Below, piece by piece: positions 1 to 7,629 of a DNA stretch of 53,583 nt; the first letter of the stretch is position 1; each line of letters starts with the position of its first letter. A program made the position numbers and the translations under genes. This DNA is from Caballeronia glathei (GTDB lineage Bacteria > Pseudomonadota > Gammaproteobacteria > Burkholderiales > Burkholderiaceae). The notes below the pieces were generated by a model. The model searched no databases and was not told where the DNA came from. It worked only from the letters and a program-made list of their open reading frames with translations. The stretch is taken from assembly GCF_000698595.1 (NCBI RefSeq), contig NZ_JFHC01000059.1, forward strand, positions 1 through 53,583, given 5' to 3'.

Positions 1-479
1 CGATTGCGCACTTGTTATGGTGAACTTCCTGTTAATAGGAATGCTTATTGTTTGGGTGTCTCTGCCATCTTCGATTAATGCCGTCTGGCTTCAGGCGCTA
101 TTCAGCGCGACTCCGATGAGCCGGTGGCCAGCGCGTTGACGTCTTCCATGGTTATCGAATGTGATGAGCGTATCCAGGCAATCGACACCGTCGACGCAAT
201 GCCCGCGACATGCTCCGGTCTGTCAGCCACTGATGCGGTGCGGCGACGTTTCCTTTCATTGTGCAAGGTAAATGTAAGGTTTGGACGGTGTCCGCTCAGT
301 GCGCAAACCCACATGGCCGGCTTTCTTCGCCGGGTCCCGGGCCGTTCCTATCAAAACGCGCGGACGATTAAATCGTATGCGATTGACATTGCGGATCGCT
401 TCCTTCATGATGCATCGCATGCGATCGAAGCGCATACGAATCAAAGAGACACAACCCCTTATCCAGCAAGGAATCCATC
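1..479. other. Non-coding left edge and ohr upstream region
   Basis: No convincing gene is seen before position 480. Short open frames on both strands have no recognisable domain and are not preceded by a clear ribosome-binding site. The first 80 bases are AT-richer than the rest. The last 110 bases hold the ohr promoter and its palindromes, listed separately. Confidence 0.6.
371..425 (+). promoter_or_regulatory. ohr promoter with two OhrR-like operator palindromes
   Basis: A consensus -35 TTGACA (383-388) and a -10-like CATGAT (406-411) are 17 bp apart. AATCGTATGCGATT (371-384) touches the -35, and the perfect palindrome ATCGCATGCGAT (414-425) lies just after the -10, near the start of transcription. 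A related half-site, CGCATACGAATC, follows at 431-442. The same perfect 12-mer occurs at the ohrR promoter (2628-2639). A MarR-type repressor bound here would block the polymerase. That OhrR is the ligand is inferred from the shared motif and the gene pairing. Confidence 0.7.
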
Positions 480-926
480 ATGGCCAAGATCGAAAAAGTC
501 ATCTTCTCGGGCAAGACCCACACCACCGTCAACCGCGACCCCGGCGTCCAGCGCGGCGACCACGGCGTCGTCGACATCAAGCTGTCGGCGCCCGGCGGTG
601 AAAACCACGAGTTCATCGCCGCCGAGCCGCACCCGACCGCAGAGCAACTGTTCGCAGGCGCCTGGTCGGCCTGTTACATCACCGCGCTCGGAATCGCGGC
701 CTCGCTGAAGAAGGTCACCCTGCCGCCCGACGCTTCCGTGGATATCCAGGTGGACGTGGGCCAGACCGGTCCCGGCTGGTTCCTCGGTGCCCAGTTCACC
801 GTCCGCTTGCCGGGCGTGGCACAGGATGTCGCCGAGGCGCTCGCGCATACGGCCCATCAGATCTGTCCCTACTCGAAGGCCGTGCACGGAAACATCGAGC
901 TCGCCCTGAACGTCGTCACCGCGTGA
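480..926 (+). CDS. ohr: Organic hydroperoxide resistance protein Ohr
   Basis: A 148-residue OsmC/Ohr-family thiol peroxidase of the usual length. It reduces organic and fatty-acid hydroperoxides in the cytoplasm, using lipoylated proteins as reductant in characterised homologues. Both redox cysteines are present: Cys65 in WSACYITAL and Cys129 in QICPYSKA. The conserved Arg19 and the Glu of AEQLFAG (Glu55) are also visible. The start ATG follows AGCAAGGAATCCATC, so the SD is AAGGA. A small secreted protein begins 49 bp downstream and may be co-transcribed. Palindromes upstream match one in front of the ohrR-type gene at 2688, which suggests classical OhrR derepression by organic peroxide. Confidence 0.96.
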   Translation: MAKIEKVIFSGKTHTTVNRDPGVQRGDHGVVDIKLSAPGGENHEFIAAEPHPTAEQLFAGAWSACYITALGIAASLKKVTLPPDASVDIQVDVGQTGPGWFLGAQFTVRLPGVAQDVAEALAHTAHQICPYSKAVHGNIELALNVVTA

Positions 927-975
927 TCGGGCAGGACACACGCTTCCTACTCACATCGTTTAGAGAACTCACATC

Positions 976-1248
976 ATGAAGACAAAACTCATCGCTGCCT
1001 TGCTCGTCGCACTTTCGGCTTCCGCCGCCGCTCCCGCGTTCGCCAGCGGGTATGGTCCCGCCCCGTTTTACACGCCCTCTGCTGGCGCACCGGCGGCGCA
1101 ACGCGGTCAGAGCGTGCAAACCCTCGCCGCCGAGCGCGACGCCGCTGCTGGATCGCAAGAGGCGTACGGCGGTGTCCCGGCCGGTCGCGCGCAAGCGGGG
1201 AGCCGTGCCGCTCTGGCGCAACGCGACGACCTCCATTCACGTCGCTAG
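976..1248 (+). CDS. Small secreted protein
   Basis: A 90-residue protein with an N-terminal Lys-Thr-Lys, a hydrophobic stretch and an Ala-x-Ala cleavage site near residue 23 (PAFAS), so it is probably exported to the periplasm. The rest is Ala/Gly/Gln rich and contains YGGVPAGRAQAGSR. This resembles the YGGxP...GxR segment of the small secreted protein at 14413, but this copy lacks that protein's two C-terminal cysteines. It lies 49 bp after ohr, with only a weak SD (AGAGAA), so it may be the second gene of the ohr transcript. Function unknown. Confidence 0.6.
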   Translation: MKTKLIAALLVALSASAAAPAFASGYGPAPFYTPSAGAPAAQRGQSVQTLAAERDAAAGSQEAYGGVPAGRAQAGSRAALAQRDDLHSRR

Positions 1249-1270
1249 ATCGCGCATCGCCGGTCGCGGG

Positions 1271-1303
1271 CCGTCGCGCATCATCGCTCGCGATGCGCGA
1301 CGG
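1271..1303 (+). repeat. 12-bp perfect stem-loop, possible terminator or mRNA stabiliser
   Basis: CCGTCGCGCATC (1271-1282) and GATGCGCGACGG (1292-1303) form a perfect 12-bp stem with a 9-nt loop. No T-run follows, so it is not a textbook intrinsic terminator. It lies in the 104-bp gap between the small secreted protein and the VOC gene. It probably separates or stabilises the two transcripts. Confidence 0.5.
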
Positions 1304-1352
1304 TCACGGCATCCGGCAGGTCATGGTTTAATTACTAAGGAAGAAGCAAGCA

Positions 1353-1742
1353 ATGTTCAGTCATGTAGCGGTCGGTACCAACGACCTGGAAAAAGCGAAG
1401 CAGTTCTACGATGCAGTGCTGGGTACGCTCGGCTATCGTGAAGGGTTTGATGACCAGGGCCGGGGCCGGCGCTATGTCTATCGCGCGGACAACGGCCTGT
1501 TCATCATCAACCGGCCACTGGATGGTCAAACGGCGACCCACGCCAATGGTGGCACGATCGGCTTTGCGTGCCAGTCGACCGATCAGGTCGATCTCTGGCA
1601 TGGTGCCGGGGTTGCCAATGGCGGCAAGTCGGTCGAGGCCCCGTCCGGCGTGCGTGGCGCACAGGCTGGAGGGCTGTACCTCGCCTATCTGCGCGATCCG
1701 GATGGCAACAAGCTCTGCGCGCTGCATCGCATGCCGGACTGA
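1353..1742 (+). CDS. VOC (glyoxalase/bleomycin-resistance) family protein
   Basis: A 129-residue single-domain vicinal-oxygen-chelate protein. It opens MFSHVAVGTNDLEKAKQFYDA, the typical first beta-alpha unit with a metal-ligand-like His4. It ends YLRDPDGNKLCALHR, the usual last strand. VOC proteins isomerise, dioxygenate or bind small molecules, and the substrate here cannot be told from sequence. An AAGGAAG SD precedes the ATG. It lies between ohr and msrA in a group that otherwise deals with peroxide and oxidised methionine, so a detoxification role is likely. The low-bias codon use matches its neighbours. Confidence 0.88.
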   Translation: MFSHVAVGTNDLEKAKQFYDAVLGTLGYREGFDDQGRGRRYVYRADNGLFIINRPLDGQTATHANGGTIGFACQSTDQVDLWHGAGVANGGKSVEAPSGVRGAQAGGLYLAYLRDPDGNKLCALHRMPD

Positions 1743-1893
1743 GGCGGACTGCGTTGCCGAAAGCGCGCTTGCCGGCCGTGCCCATGGCGGCACGGACGCT
1801 GGTCTGCACGACGCCACGGCGGACCCGTTCCGAGCGAATTTACTGACGAAGTGTGTATCTGGTGGATCAACACCACTGACGGAGATGATTGAA

Positions 1894-2397
1894 ATGACGA
1901 CACAAACCGAAACCGCCATCCTGGCCGGCGGGTGCTTCTGGGGGATGGAAGATCTGGTGCGACGCTATCCCGGCGTCCTGTCCACGCGCGTGGGCTACAC
2001 CGGCGGCGATGTGCCCAACGCCACTTACCGCAACCATGGCACGCACGCGGAGGCGATCGAGATCGTGTTCGATCCGAGCCAGATCGGCTATCGTCAGATC
2101 CTCGAGTTCTTCTTTCAGATCCACGACCCGACGACGAAGAACCGCCAGGGCAACGACATTGGGCCGAGCTATCGTTCCGCGATCTTCTATCTCAGCGATG
2201 AGCAGAAGCGCGTGGCCGAGAACACCGTGAGGGACGTGGACGCATCCGATCTCTGGCCCGGCAAGGTCGTGACGGAGATCGTCCCTGCGGGCCCGTTCTG
2301 GGAGGCCGAGCCGGAACATCAGGACTATCTGGAACGCAATCCCGGCGGATACACGTGCCACTTCGTCCGGCCAGGCTGGAAGCTGCCTGCGCGGTGA
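1894..2397 (+). CDS. msrA: Peptide methionine sulfoxide reductase MsrA
   Basis: A 167-residue MsrA, reducing the S-epimer of methionine sulfoxide in proteins. The active-site motif is GGCFWG (Cys at about residue 13). Other typical segments are YRNHGTHAEAIEIVFDP, the FFQIHDPT block, and YTCHFVRPGW near the C-terminus, which holds a likely recycling Cys. ATG at 1894 is chosen because GGAG (1881-1884) lies 9 bp upstream; an in-frame ATG at 1885 would leave almost no spacer. It is slightly shorter than many MsrA proteins but complete. Together with ohr it forms a repair and defence set against oxidants. Confidence 0.95.
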   Translation: MTTQTETAILAGGCFWGMEDLVRRYPGVLSTRVGYTGGDVPNATYRNHGTHAEAIEIVFDPSQIGYRQILEFFFQIHDPTTKNRQGNDIGPSYRSAIFYLSDEQKRVAENTVRDVDASDLWPGKVVTEIVPAGPFWEAEPEHQDYLERNPGGYTCHFVRPGWKLPAR

Positions 2398-2627
2398 GCC
2401 GACGGGTGAGCCGATGCCTGAGCCGCGGGTTGTCCGATGCCGCGGATCGAGCAACGGACCCGGTAAGGTTCCTTCGTGGTCGGTCGCAGGCTGCCTGAAT
2501 GCGGGTTCCACGGTGCGGCGCACTGCCGGGTGGCGGCGCCGCGCGTGGGAAGGGCTGAGCCTGGATGGAACGAACGAGGGCTGCTCTCGACGCGGCGGCC
2601 GCCCACGATTCACTTCATCGCGATACA

Positions 2628-2646
2628 ATCGCATGCGATATATAAT
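2628..2646 (+). promoter_or_regulatory. ohrR operator palindrome and -10 element
   Basis: The perfect palindrome ATCGCATGCGAT (2628-2639) is directly followed by a consensus -10 TATAAT (2641-2646). The operator therefore lies in the -35/-10 spacer of the MarR-family gene starting at 2688. The 12-mer is identical to the one at 414-425 in front of ohr. This indicates autoregulation and a two-promoter OhrR regulon. No good -35 is visible at the expected spacing. Confidence 0.7.
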
Positions 2647-2687
2647 TTTCGTTGCGAGACATCAGGCGTGAGCCAGAGAGGATGCAG

Positions 2688-3149
2688 ATGAAATCTACGG
2701 ATCAAGCGGCACCCGTGAACGTGATGCTTTCCGACTTCCTGTGTTTCGCGGTCTATTCCGCGAATCTGGCCTTCGGCAAGGCATACAAGTCGATCCTCGA
2801 GGAACTCGGGCTTACCTATACGCAATACATCACTGTCATTGCGCTGTGGGAAGAAGACAACCAGACCGTCAGCGGTCTGGGAGAGAAGCTGTTTCTCGAA
2901 TCCAACACGCTCACGCCGATCCTGAAGAAGCTCGAAGCGATGGGTTATCTGGAAAGGCGGCGCGATCCCGAAGACGAACGCCAGGTGCGTGTCAGTCTCA
3001 CGAAAAGCGGTCGGAAGCTGCGGGAAAAAGGCCTGAACATGGACCTTGTCGAGGCGACCGGCCTGGCGCCAGACGAGTTCGCGCAAGTGCAGAAGGCGAT
3101 CGCGAGGCTGCGCAACAATCTCATCCAGGCAGTACGAGCGGCGGAATGA
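2688..3149 (+). CDS. ohrR: OhrR-type MarR-family peroxide-sensing repressor
   Basis: A 153-residue winged-helix repressor. SDFLCFAVYSAN places the peroxide-sensing cysteine at Cys19, as in OhrR (LCFALYSA motif), and GLTYTQY supplies conserved tyrosines. The DNA-binding region includes LFLESNTLTPILKKLEAMGYLERRRDPEDERQ. No other Cys is present, so this is the one-Cys class, which needs an external thiol to form the inducing disulfide. ATG 2688 is chosen for the AGAGAGG SD six bases upstream. A TTG at 2652 would lie almost at the predicted transcription start. It probably represses itself and ohr. Confidence 0.92.
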   Translation: MKSTDQAAPVNVMLSDFLCFAVYSANLAFGKAYKSILEELGLTYTQYITVIALWEEDNQTVSGLGEKLFLESNTLTPILKKLEAMGYLERRRDPEDERQVRVSLTKSGRKLREKGLNMDLVEATGLAPDEFAQVQKAIARLRNNLIQAVRAAE

Positions 3150-3789
3150 GTTGAGCGGCTGCGCTCACGCAATCCTTATTCGTGCCGTGCGCTTTGAAAG
3201 CGTGGCATTGGCGCACGAACATCGACGGAGCCAACCATCGACCGGCTCCAGCCCGGCTCAACGGTTTGAGCCATAACGGCCGCACTCCAGACGGGTTGTC
3301 GCCTGTCGCGCCAGCTCGTGTTCAGCGCGAACATTTCTGCTGGAATTCCCTTGGCGGGGCGAGCGTTGCCAATAGCGGCCGGAACGCGGCGATGAACGCG
3401 CGTCGCGCGTAGCACGTTCGATCGACGCACCGCGGATGCCAGGCCGCTCGCGTGCTGGTTCAACGCAGCAGCCCTGAAAAGGGGTGACAACATCCTCTGA
3501 ACAGCAACGGCATTGAATCCCGCTCCCGGGCAATGCACGTGAATCCCTGTCTGTCACTCAATCCCGCCTTCAGGTTTTGTATCGCCATGTGTCCATCATG
3601 GCTCCGGATACAAGACGATTTCCGCCTCACATAACACGACACACGCCCGATACAGGCGCGCGGTTCAATAGGTTCCATCGAAAGCAACGCTGCACGCAGG
3701 GTGCCGGTGATAGGACAGCCCACGAAAACAGCGTCGCGTTCGCAGAGAAGTTCAATAACCGATTTGATAGTCAGTGGAAAGGAGTCGAG
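3150..3789. other. 640-bp intergenic region, no supported gene
   Basis: Open frames here (for example 3176-3538 on the minus strand) give Arg/Ala/Gly-rich translations with no recognisable domain and no SD. No strong terminator or repeat was seen. The last 30 bases hold the SD of the cupin gene. Confidence 0.5.
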
Positions 3790-4191
3790 ATGAAAACAGT
3801 ACGAACCATCGCGGTAGCCATGCTGGTCGCAGCAAGCGCGTTGACGATGCAGGCGGCGCATTCGCAGCAACCAGGAATCGCGCGCATCGATCTGCAGCAG
3901 CACGATCTCAGCGTGCCCGGACGCGAAGTCATACAGGTGCGCGTCGACTTCAGCAAGGGTGCGGAGGCGCCGAGGCATGCGCATCCGGGCGAAGAGGTGG
4001 CCTATGTTCTCGAAGGGTCGCTTGAGTATCAGCTCGAAGGCAAGCCGCCGGTCACGCTCAAGGCAGGCGACACCTTGTTCATCCCCGCCGGAACGATCCA
4101 TTCGGCGAAGAACGTCGGCAGTGGCAGCGCAAAGGAACTCGCCACGTATGTCGTCGAAAAAGGGAAGCCGCTTGTCGTGACGGCCAAGTAA
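3790..4191 (+). CDS. Secreted cupin-domain protein
   Basis: A 133-residue protein with a signal peptide (MKTVRTIAVAMLVAASALTM, cleavage near AAHSQQ). A single small beta-barrel cupin follows. Cupin motif 1 is GAEAPRHAHPGEEVAYVLEG (two His and a Glu as metal ligands) and motif 2 is AGDTLFIPAGTIHSAKN (final His). Such periplasmic cupins may bind a metal and a small molecule or act as small oxygenases, and the substrate is not predictable. ATG 3790 is set by GGAG at 3781-3784; the frame is open further upstream, but only this start gives an export signal. It appears monocistronic. Confidence 0.87.
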   Translation: MKTVRTIAVAMLVAASALTMQAAHSQQPGIARIDLQQHDLSVPGREVIQVRVDFSKGAEAPRHAHPGEEVAYVLEGSLEYQLEGKPPVTLKAGDTLFIPAGTIHSAKNVGSGSAKELATYVVEKGKPLVVTAK

Positions 4192-4418
4192 GCGATCAGT
4201 CCACGAACAGGGAAGCCTCGACACGCCTGCCCGTTGGGGCGACGATGTAGCGTTCAGCCGCTCCAGGGAAGAATGGCCGCGATACGTGCAAGGGTTGTCA
4301 GGCTTCCCGTGCAGTAATTAAGCGGCTCGAACATCTGCATTCCGGATCATCGCCGCTTTCGATAAATCCGGCGGCGGCCTGCGTCCCTCGGACATCGCGT
4401 CCGCGAAAAGGAAACACC

Positions 4419-4904
4419 ATGCCATTGCCCCTCAGACACATTGCCGTCGCTGCAGCCGGCGCTATCTTCTGCGCCGCGGCCTGGGCGCAAAGTGCCGCTG
4501 ATATTGCCCGTCCCGCGGCTGTCATTCCGCTGGAATCGGAGCCCGCGGCGAAGCTCATCACGTATCCGCCGTTAGCCGGACCGCTCGCTCGCGGCGTCGT
4601 CATCATTCAGTTCCGGACCGAGAATCTGCGAATCATGCCGGTATTCGGCAGCGCCGCCGTCGATGTATCGCCGCATCTCGGCCACATTCACGTGACAGTC
4701 GATGACTGGCACGGCACCTGGGCGCATACAAGCGAAGATCCCGTCATTCTGGTCGGATTGGAGCCTGGCAAGCACAAGATCCTGCTCGAACTTGCCGATC
4801 CGAGTCACAAGATCCTCTCGGGCGAAACCGTCATCGTTACTGTCCCGGAGCAGAAGGCGCCCAAGGCCAAATCCCACGAGCACGGACAGCCCGATCAGGG
4901 GTGA
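4419..4904 (+). CDS. DUF6130-type secreted protein
   Basis: A 161-residue exported protein with a signal peptide ending near AWAQS. The core block HLGHIHVTVDDWHGTWAH, followed by PVILVGLEPGKHKILLELAD, looks like a small beta-sandwich with a His-rich centre and matches proteins I know as DUF6130. Its role is undetermined; the His cluster could bind a metal. The tail is Lys/His rich (KAKSHEHGQ). SD AAGGAA precedes the ATG. It converges on the AraC gene at 4943. Confidence 0.75.
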   Translation: MPLPLRHIAVAAAGAIFCAAAWAQSAADIARPAAVIPLESEPAAKLITYPPLAGPLARGVVIIQFRTENLRIMPVFGSAAVDVSPHLGHIHVTVDDWHGTWAHTSEDPVILVGLEPGKHKILLELADPSHKILSGETVIVTVPEQKAPKAKSHEHGQPDQG

Positions 4905-4942
4905 GGGCTTGCGGCTGGCGGAGGATGTGCGGTAGCAAGCCG

Positions 4943-5872
4943 CTACTTCTCGAGCGAGGGCGAGCGCGACTCCAGGGATGCGGCATCGGTTGCCTGCCGA
5001 TCGACGCCGGCGAACTCCTTTCTGTATGCCGCCGGCGTCGTTTCCCTGAGTGCCCGGAACTGACGGTTGAAGTTGGCCAGATTCGGAAACCCGGAACGGG
5101 CGGCGATCACGGATACTGGCCAGGACGTGTCAGCGAGCATGCGGCACGCGTGACCCATGCGAACGCGGCTCACGTACTTGCCCACGCTTTCGCCGACATG
5201 CTGGACGAAGTAGCGGTTGAGCGTCCGCTCGGAAAGCATCGCGGCGGCGGCGAGTTCACGGAGCGTCAGCCGTTCCGCGAACCGTGCCTCGATGACCGCC
5301 AGCGCGCGGTTGAGCCGCTCCGGCTCGTGGCCTGAAGGTCGCCCGATGCTGCCCCCGTCGAACGCGCTTGGCGACGCCAACGGTGACGCTTGTTCGTCTG
5401 CCAGCTGACACAGCACATCGAGAATGGCGCTCAGGCGCTTTCTCGGAGAGTCGGCAAGAAGGATACCGGCGTGTTGCCGCATGGCGGCGCCTGCTTCAGG
5501 GCTGAACGAAAGACCGCAGGCCGCCCTTCTCAGGAGCCGATGCAGCGCATCGTATTCCGGGCAGCAGTCGGCGACCCGCCGCGCCCAGTCGCCGCTGAAC
5601 CACACGACGATGGCAACCTGCGGGGCCGTGCTGTCGATCGAGCGGTTGGACGACCACGTGTGCGGCAGGTCCGGCGGCACGAGCACGAGGTCGTCGCCCT
5701 CGTATTCCGCGATCGAGTCGCCGATATAGCGCTTCCCGCGGCTGTTCATCGTGAGCGTGAGCTCGTATTCCGGATGGTGATGCCATTCAAATGGAATGCG
5801 CGGCAGCTTTCGGTGATAGACGCGCACCGAGCACCCCGCGCCCATCTCCACGTGTTCGTAGGCAGGCTTCAT
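4943..5872 (-). CDS. AraC-family transcriptional regulator
   Basis: A 309-residue regulator. The N-terminal cupin-like sensor (FEWHHHPEYELTL, DDLVLVPPDLPHTW, about residues 25-75) is joined to a C-terminal double helix-turn-helix. The helices are LTLRELAAAAMLSERTLNRYF and PVSVIAARSGFPNLANFNRQF (about 200-290). It is divergent from the DUF1479 gene at 5965 with a 92-bp gap, so control of that gene is likely. Length and domain order are normal for the family. The ligand is unknown. Confidence 0.92.
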   Translation of the reverse strand: MKPAYEHVEMGAGCSVRVYHRKLPRIPFEWHHHPEYELTLTMNSRGKRYIGDSIAEYEGDDLVLVPPDLPHTWSSNRSIDSTAPQVAIVVWFSGDWARRVADCCPEYDALHRLLRRAACGLSFSPEAGAAMRQHAGILLADSPRKRLSAILDVLCQLADEQASPLASPSAFDGGSIGRPSGHEPERLNRALAVIEARFAERLTLRELAAAAMLSERTLNRYFVQHVGESVGKYVSRVRMGHACRMLADTSWPVSVIAARSGFPNLANFNRQFRALRETTPAAYRKEFAGVDRQATDAASLESRSPSLEK

Positions 5873-5964
5873 GGCAGGAAGCGCAAAGTAGTTGTCTGGA
5901 TAGTATCACTGCCCGCTGCGGCGCGGCGCTAAGCTGACGGCACTGGAGAAGACAAGGAGACGCC

Positions 5965-7212
5965 ATGGAATCCCTTCAAATCGCCGACCTGCCGGCAGCG
6001 ATTCGCGCGGTCAAAAAGCAGCTTCGCGCTCAGTTGCCGAACTACAGGGACGTGTTCGAGCAGGTCGAAGCCGAAATCAAGCGAAAGGCAGGCGTCATTG
6101 CCGCCGAGCGCGCTCGGGGAGAGCCGGTCATCCCCGAAATCCGGTTCGCGGACATCGGCGCGGGGCGCGTGAGCGGCGAACAGATCGCGCTCGTCAAGGA
6201 GCGGGGCGCGTGCGTCGTACGCGGCGTTTTCACTCCTGAGCGCGCGAGTCGGTGGGACACGCAGATCGCCGCTTATGTCGAAGCCAATCGCCTCGACGAG
6301 AGACTCGCGCATCGGGCGGAGGACAAGTACTTCGGCAATCTCGCCTCGAGCAAGCCGCAGATTTTCGGAATCTACTGGTCCCGGCCCCAGGTCGAGGCGC
6401 GTCAGTCGGCCGAGCTGACTGAAACGCGCGTCTTCCTCAACCGGCTGTGGAAATGGAACAGTGAAGGGCGTGTTCACTTCGATCCCGAGCGCGTGCCCGT
6501 GTATGCGGACCGGCTGCGCCGCCGGCCTCCCGGGTCGGAATCGCTCGGGCTGTCGGCGCATTGCGACGGCGGCTCGGTCGAACGCTGGCTCGACGACAAT
6601 TTCCGGCGTGTCTACCGGCATGTCTTCAGCGGCGACTGGCGCCGTTACGACGCCTTCGATGCCGCCTATCGGCCGGAGGCGAGAGAGATTCCGTCGCCGG
6701 CGGTCTGCTCGATGTTCCGCACCTTCCAGGGCTGGACCGCGCTGACGCCGCAGGGTCCCGGAGACGGTACCTTGCAGCTCGTGCCGATCGCCAACGCCAT
6801 GGTGTACGTGCTGTTGCGGGCGCTGCAAGACGATGTCGCGGACGATGACCTGTGCGGCGCACAGCCGGGGCGCGCGCTGTCCGTCAGGCCGGAGTGGCAC
6901 GCGCCGCTGCACGAAGCGCTGTCCTCGATCCCGCACATGCAGCCGGGGGATGCTGTCTTCTGGCATGGCGACGTGATTCATGCCGTGGAAGACGCGCATC
7001 GGGGAACGGGTTACAGCAATGTGATGTACATTTCGGCGGCGCCGGCGTGCGCGAAAAACGATGAATACCTCAAGCGCCAATTGCCCGCCTTCCTGAAAGG
7101 GGAGAGCCCGCCCGACTTCCCCGCCGACAACTTCGAAGTGGACTTTGTCGGCAGGGGCACCGACGACGGCCTGACCGGCCTCGGACGAGAGCAACTGGGT
7201 TTTTCCCTTTAG
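5965..7212 (+). CDS. DUF1479 (YbiU-like) Fe(II)/2-oxoglutarate dioxygenase-like protein
   Basis: A 415-residue protein of the DUF1479/YbiU family, of normal length. A likely iron-binding His-x-Asp is LSAHCDGG (His199, Asp201). The distal part of the active site is probably GDAVFWHGDVIHAVEDAHRG (about 328-347), which would supply the second His and the 2-oxoglutarate-binding Arg. The family is predicted to hydroxylate a small molecule, but its substrate is not established. ACAAGGAGACGCC before the ATG gives a good SD. It is read divergently from an AraC gene, and a LacI-family remnant follows on the other strand. Confidence 0.85.
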   Translation: MESLQIADLPAAIRAVKKQLRAQLPNYRDVFEQVEAEIKRKAGVIAAERARGEPVIPEIRFADIGAGRVSGEQIALVKERGACVVRGVFTPERASRWDTQIAAYVEANRLDERLAHRAEDKYFGNLASSKPQIFGIYWSRPQVEARQSAELTETRVFLNRLWKWNSEGRVHFDPERVPVYADRLRRRPPGSESLGLSAHCDGGSVERWLDDNFRRVYRHVFSGDWRRYDAFDAAYRPEAREIPSPAVCSMFRTFQGWTALTPQGPGDGTLQLVPIANAMVYVLLRALQDDVADDDLCGAQPGRALSVRPEWHAPLHEALSSIPHMQPGDAVFWHGDVIHAVEDAHRGTGYSNVMYISAAPACAKNDEYLKRQLPAFLKGESPPDFPADNFEVDFVGRGTDDGLTGLGREQLGFSL

Positions 7213-7275
7213 GCCTCTGGACAATCCTGTCCCGTATCGAGCCGTGGCGACGCATGCCGCGAACGGCCGCCTCGA

Positions 7276-7629
7276 TCAGCGATGCCTCGACGCCGGGCCG
7301 ACGCTCGACTCGCGCACGATCAGTCCGGGAATCGCAACGTACCGTGCCGGCGTTCTTGCTTCATCGGTGGCCGAACCGAGCCGCGCCAGAAGCGTTTCGC
7401 TTGCGATGGCGCCGATTTTCTCCGCCCCGGCCGACAGTGCCGTGAGCGGAGCAACGACATTGTCGCAACCGGCGACGGCCAGCGCCTTCCCGGCGCGTTC
7501 GCCCATGCGGCCGAGTTCGTGGGGGACGCCGAAAGCGACCGGGCCGTTGTCGCACACCACGGCGCTCGGGCGCGGCTTCATGTCGAAGATCGCGCGCGCC
7601 GCCTGGCGCCCGTGCCACGACTTCAGCGT
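7276..7629 (-). pseudogene. LacI-family regulator, C-terminal fragment only
   Basis: About 117 codons read as the end of a LacI/GalR-type effector domain. They include WHGRQAARAIFD, RPSAVVCDNGPVAFGVPHEL, KALAVAGCDN and a terminal GLIVRES. A complete gene would have about 340 codons. The helix-turn-helix and the first half of the sensor domain are missing. Homology begins inside the last codons of the AraC gene (stop at 7623-7625) in another frame, so a deletion or insertion joined the AraC gene to the middle of a LacI gene. No start codon with an SD exists for the fragment. Confidence 0.8.

Noticed and set aside
3176..3538. Minus-strand frame of 120 codons after ohrR
   Set aside because: No start signal or domain; looks like random GC-rich sequence.
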